Source of the DNA: Rhodococcus gordoniae
Lineage (GTDB): Bacteria; Actinomycetota; Actinomycetes; Mycobacteriales; Mycobacteriaceae
DNA length: 64,000 bases
NCBI RefSeq assembly: GCF_001646655.1
Contig: NZ_LPZN01000014.1
Span: forward strand, 57,054-121,053
Direction: 5' to 3'
The position numbers and the translations under genes are program-made. The notes below the pieces were generated by a model, which saw nothing but the letters and a program-made list of their open reading frames with translations, was not told the origin of the DNA and did no database searches. Positions 61,146 to 64,000 of the stretch are shown here, piece after piece (positions within the stretch are counted from its first letter, which is position 1; each line of letters begins with the position of its first letter).

Positions 61146-62470
61146 GTACCGATACCGCCCCGACGACCGCCCGCCGTCGCCCGCCCCTGCTGGTGCCGGT
61201 GATCATCGGTGCCGTCGTCGTGCTCGTGCTCGGCGCCCTCGCCGTGTTCGTCCTGCCGGACCTCGGCAAACGCACGATCCACGCCGAGTTCGCGTCCACC
61301 AGCGGCCTGTACGAGGGCGACGACGTGCGGGTGCTCGGCGTCTCGGTGGGGCGCATCAGCGACATCGAACCCCGCGACGACCTCGTACAGGTGACGATGA
61401 AGGTCGACGACGGCGTCGAGATCCCGTCCGACGCGAGTGCCGTCGTCATCGCGCAGAGTCTCGTCTCGGCGCGCTTCGTCCAGCTCACCCCTGTGTACTC
61501 GGGTGGCCCGACGATCGAGGACGGCGCGACGATCCCGATGCAGCGCACGGCCTCTCCCGTGGAGTGGGACCAGATCAAGACCGAACTGATGCGATTGTCC
61601 GAAGCGCTCGGTCCCGAGGAACTCGATCCGCAGGGATCCCTCGGCCGGTTCATCGACACCGCGGCCGAGAATCTCGAGGGCAACGGGCAGACCGTGCGCG
61701 AGGCCCTTCGGGAGTTGTCGGACACGATGCGCACGCTCTCGGAGGGGCGCACCGATCTGTTCTCGACGATCCGCAACCTGCAGACCTTCGTGTCGGTCCT
61801 CTCGTCGAGCAACGAACAGATCGTGCAGTTCGGCGGTCGTCTCGCGTCGGTCTCGGACGTGCTCGCACAGAGCTCCGACCAGCTCGGTGTCTCCTTGTCC
61901 GAGTTGAACATCGCCGTCGGCGACGTACAGCGGTTCGTGCAGGACAACCGGGCCGGGCTCACCGAATCGGTGGAGCGGCTGGCCGATGCGACCGAGGTGC
62001 TGGCCCGCAAACGTCCCGAGATCGAGCGGGTGCTGCACTCCGGCCCGACCTCCCTCGCGAACTTCTACAACATCTACAAGCCGGCGCAGGGGTCGCTCAC
62101 GGGCGCGCTCGCGATCAACAACCTCGCCAACCCCGTCGAGTGGATGTGCGGGTCGGTTGCGGCCGCCGCGAACGCGACCTCCGAGCGCAGCGAGGAACTG
62201 TGCCGCCAGCAACTCGGCCCGGTGCTGTCGTCCATCAACGCCAACTACCTGCCGCTGCTGGTCAATCCGCTCGCCGGTGTGCAGGCCTTCCCCGGCGACA
62301 TCGTCTACACCGAACCCTGGCTCGAGGAGGCGTCGGCAGGTCGTGGCACCGCGCCCGAGCCGTCGTCCTCGGAGACCGCCTCGCCGGTCGACGGGATCCT
62401 CGGTGGCCTGCCGTCGCTGCAGGTCCCGCAGGATCTGGGTTCTCTGCTGCAGCCGGGAGGAGGGCGATGA
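61142..62470 (+). CDS. mce4D: Mce4D
   Basis: A 442-residue protein with an N-terminal membrane helix (about 14-36), the MCE domain (about 44-120, STSGLYEGDDVRVLGVSVGRISDI) and a Pro/Ser-rich end. It starts by ATGA overlap with mce4C. The predicted start at 61142 is well inside a longer open frame that is not coding upstream. Confidence 0.92.
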   Translation: MSTDTAPTTARRRPPLLVPVIIGAVVVLVLGALAVFVLPDLGKRTIHAEFASTSGLYEGDDVRVLGVSVGRISDIEPRDDLVQVTMKVDDGVEIPSDASAVVIAQSLVSARFVQLTPVYSGGPTIEDGATIPMQRTASPVEWDQIKTELMRLSEALGPEELDPQGSLGRFIDTAAENLEGNGQTVREALRELSDTMRTLSEGRTDLFSTIRNLQTFVSVLSSSNEQIVQFGGRLASVSDVLAQSSDQLGVSLSELNIAVGDVQRFVQDNRAGLTESVERLADATEVLARKRPEIERVLHSGPTSLANFYNIYKPAQGSLTGALAINNLANPVEWMCGSVAAAANATSERSEELCRQQLGPVLSSINANYLPLLVNPLAGVQAFPGDIVYTEPWLEEASAGRGTAPEPSSSETASPVDGILGGLPSLQVPQDLGSLLQPGGGR

Positions 62471-63684
62471 CCGGCCGCTCGATGTTCCGCCGTCTCGGCG
62501 TCGCGGCCACCGCGGTCGCGGTGAGCACGACACTCACCGCCTGCGAGTGGGACGGACTCAACTCGATTCCCATGCCCGGCAGCGCCGGACGCGGGGAGGG
62601 TGCCTACGAGGTGCAGATCCAGATGCCCAACGTGACCACCCTGACCCAGAATTCACCCGTGCGCATGGACGACGTCACCGTCGGTTCGATCTCGGGAATC
62701 GAACTCGAGGGCTGGCATGCGCTCGTGACGATCTCCCTCGACGAGGACGTGGTGGTCCCGGCCAACTCGCTCGCGCGGATCGGTCAGACGAGCCTGCTCG
62801 GATCCCAGCATCTCGAACTCGTCCCGCCCGTCGGCGAACCCCCGCAGGGCAGGCTCGAGGACGGCGATCTCATCCCGCTCGAACGCGCCGGTGCGTATCC
62901 GACCACCGAGCAGACGCTGTCGTCGCTGTCGGTGGTGCTCAACGGTGGTGGGCTCGCGCAGATCAACGACATCACCACCGAACTGAACGCGGCGCTCGTG
63001 GGCCGGGAGGACTCGATCCGGAACCTGCTGCCGCGCCTGGACGAACTGGTCTCCACTCTCGACACACAGCGCGGCGACATCATCGCGGCGTTGGAGGGCA
63101 TGGACCGGCTGGCCGCGACCGTCGACGACCAGAACGCGACACTCGTCCGCGCCCTCGAGGAGTTGCCGCCCGCCCTGGAGGTGCTCTCGGATCAGCGTTC
63201 GAACCTCACCGCCGCGATGAGTTCGCTCGGTGACCTGAGCACCGTGGCGAGCCGGATCGTCGAGACCTCGAACGACGATCTGAAGGCGAACCTCGAAGGC
63301 CTCGCACCGACCTTGAAGGCCCTGGCCGACTCGGGCAGTGCCCTGACCGAGGTGCTCGGTGTGCTGCTCACCTATCCCTTCCCGCAGGCGGGTATCAACA
63401 ACATCATCCGCGGCGACTACGCGAACCTCGCGATGACGATCGACCTCACCCTCGACCGCCTCGACCTGAACTTCCTGTCCGGGACGCCGCTCGCGGGACG
63501 CCTCGCCGGCCCGGAAGGAATCCTCGGCCGCGACGCGGGACTCGCCGCACAGGCGACGGACCCGTTCCGCGCACCGCTCGAACCACCCCCGCCGCCGCCT
63601 CCCGGTCCCGAAGGGAAGCTGACGATTCCCGGTATCGGGGAGATCACCATTCCCGGCCTGCCTCTGGGGGTGCCCACACCATGA
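62467..63684 (+). CDS. mce4E: Mce4E, Mce-family lipoprotein (LprN-type)
   Basis: A 405-residue protein with a lipoprotein signal: a hydrophobic stretch ending in LTAC, with Cys26 as the lipidation site, then the MCE domain (PNVTTLTQNSPVRMDDVTVGSISGI). A proline-rich run (about residues 365-375, eight consecutive prolines) precedes the C-terminus. It starts by ATGA overlap with mce4D. In Mce operons the E subunit is the lipoprotein. Confidence 0.93.
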   Translation: MTGRSMFRRLGVAATAVAVSTTLTACEWDGLNSIPMPGSAGRGEGAYEVQIQMPNVTTLTQNSPVRMDDVTVGSISGIELEGWHALVTISLDEDVVVPANSLARIGQTSLLGSQHLELVPPVGEPPQGRLEDGDLIPLERAGAYPTTEQTLSSLSVVLNGGGLAQINDITTELNAALVGREDSIRNLLPRLDELVSTLDTQRGDIIAALEGMDRLAATVDDQNATLVRALEELPPALEVLSDQRSNLTAAMSSLGDLSTVASRIVETSNDDLKANLEGLAPTLKALADSGSALTEVLGVLLTYPFPQAGINNIIRGDYANLAMTIDLTLDRLDLNFLSGTPLAGRLAGPEGILGRDAGLAAQATDPFRAPLEPPPPPPPGPEGKLTIPGIGEITIPGLPLGVPTP

Positions 63685-64000
63685 TGCTCACGCGGTTCGT
63701 CCGCATCCAGCTCACGATCTTCGCGATCCTCACGGTCGTCGGACTCGTCGTGATGTCGCTGATGTACGTGAAGTTGCCGGCGCTGTTCGGGATCGGACGG
63801 TACGAGATCGTCGTCGAACTGCAGTCGACCGGCGGTCTGTATCCGCACTCGAACGTCACCTATCGCGGAAACACCGTCGGCACCGTGCGGAGCGTCGCCC
63901 TGTCGCCGACAGGGGTCGAGGCGTTGCTGTCCATCGACAGCGACGCGAAGATTCCCGCCGACGTGGACGCGGCGGTGCGCAGCGTCTCGGCCGTCGGCGA
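63681..64000 (+). CDS. mce4F: Mce4F (3' end outside window)
   Basis: The start overlaps the mce4E stop (ATGATG; second ATG at 63684 is possible). The N-terminal membrane helix (LTIFAILTVVGLVVMSLMYV) and the start of the MCE domain (LQSTGGLYPHSNVTYRGNTVGTVRSV) are visible. The remaining 3' part is outside the window. Confidence 0.9.
   Translation, partial: MMLTRFVRIQLTIFAILTVVGLVVMSLMYVKLPALFGIGRYEIVVELQSTGGLYPHSNVTYRGNTVGTVRSVALSPTGVEALLSIDSDAKIPADVDAAVRSVSAVG

Overview
The window is a high-GC actinobacterial segment from a mycolic-acid lineage, most likely Rhodococcus or a close relative. This rests on the steroid-catabolic gene content, a gene order from fadD17 to mce4 that matches the Mycobacterium tuberculosis cholesterol locus, F420-type enzymes and actinobacterial start and codon use. 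Genus is an inference. No RNA genes, IS elements, prophage or CRISPR arrays were seen.

Left half (1-30 kb), ring degradation plus one side-chain module. It holds a truncated FadD17-like ligase, kshA with a Cys-rich small protein and an SDR, kshB, an MFS pump, an OYE flavoprotein, an IclR regulator, an hsaD-type hydrolase, two hsaA-type monooxygenases, an hsaC-type dioxygenase, an MmgE/PrpD protein, a KstD-type flavoprotein and an orphan sensor kinase. An unrelated MarR/MFS pair follows, then hsaB and a KstR-like TetR. A tightly overlapping minus-strand operon (MaoC, DUF35, chsH1, ltp2, fadE alpha, fadE beta) and two divergent SDRs close this half. Many promoters here carry copies of one palindrome, approximately TCCCG-N-TSA-N-CGGGA. 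I saw no KstR box in the intergenic regions of this half.

Right half (30-64 kb), a KstR-type cholesterol uptake and side-chain region. It contains ddn-like, fadA5 and cyp125; a long minus-strand operon (DUF35 tandem, ltp4, ltp3, LLM, SnoaL, nucleotidyltransferase, membrane protein) divergent from an Rv3520c-like LLM gene; an unassigned acyl-CoA ligase; echA19 and fadD19; two nitronate-monooxygenase-fold genes flanking a class III CoA-transferase; fadD17-fadE27-fadE26 divergent from fdxD and hsd4A; and the mce4 operon, which runs off the window inside mce4F. KstR-type boxes (TnnAACnnGTTnnA, exact or with one or two mismatches) lie at most divergent promoters.

Working together, Mce4 imports sterol, CYP125 with a ferredoxin such as FdxD oxidises the side chain, FadD19 and FadD17 activate it, and FadE26/27, EchA19, Hsd4A, FadA5, the Ltp proteins and ChsH shorten it. 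KshAB opens ring B. The flavin monooxygenases, the extradiol dioxygenase and the hydrolase open ring A. The main candidate novelty is the second, KstR-independent palindrome regulon of the left half, for which the embedded IclR or TetR gene is the probable regulator.
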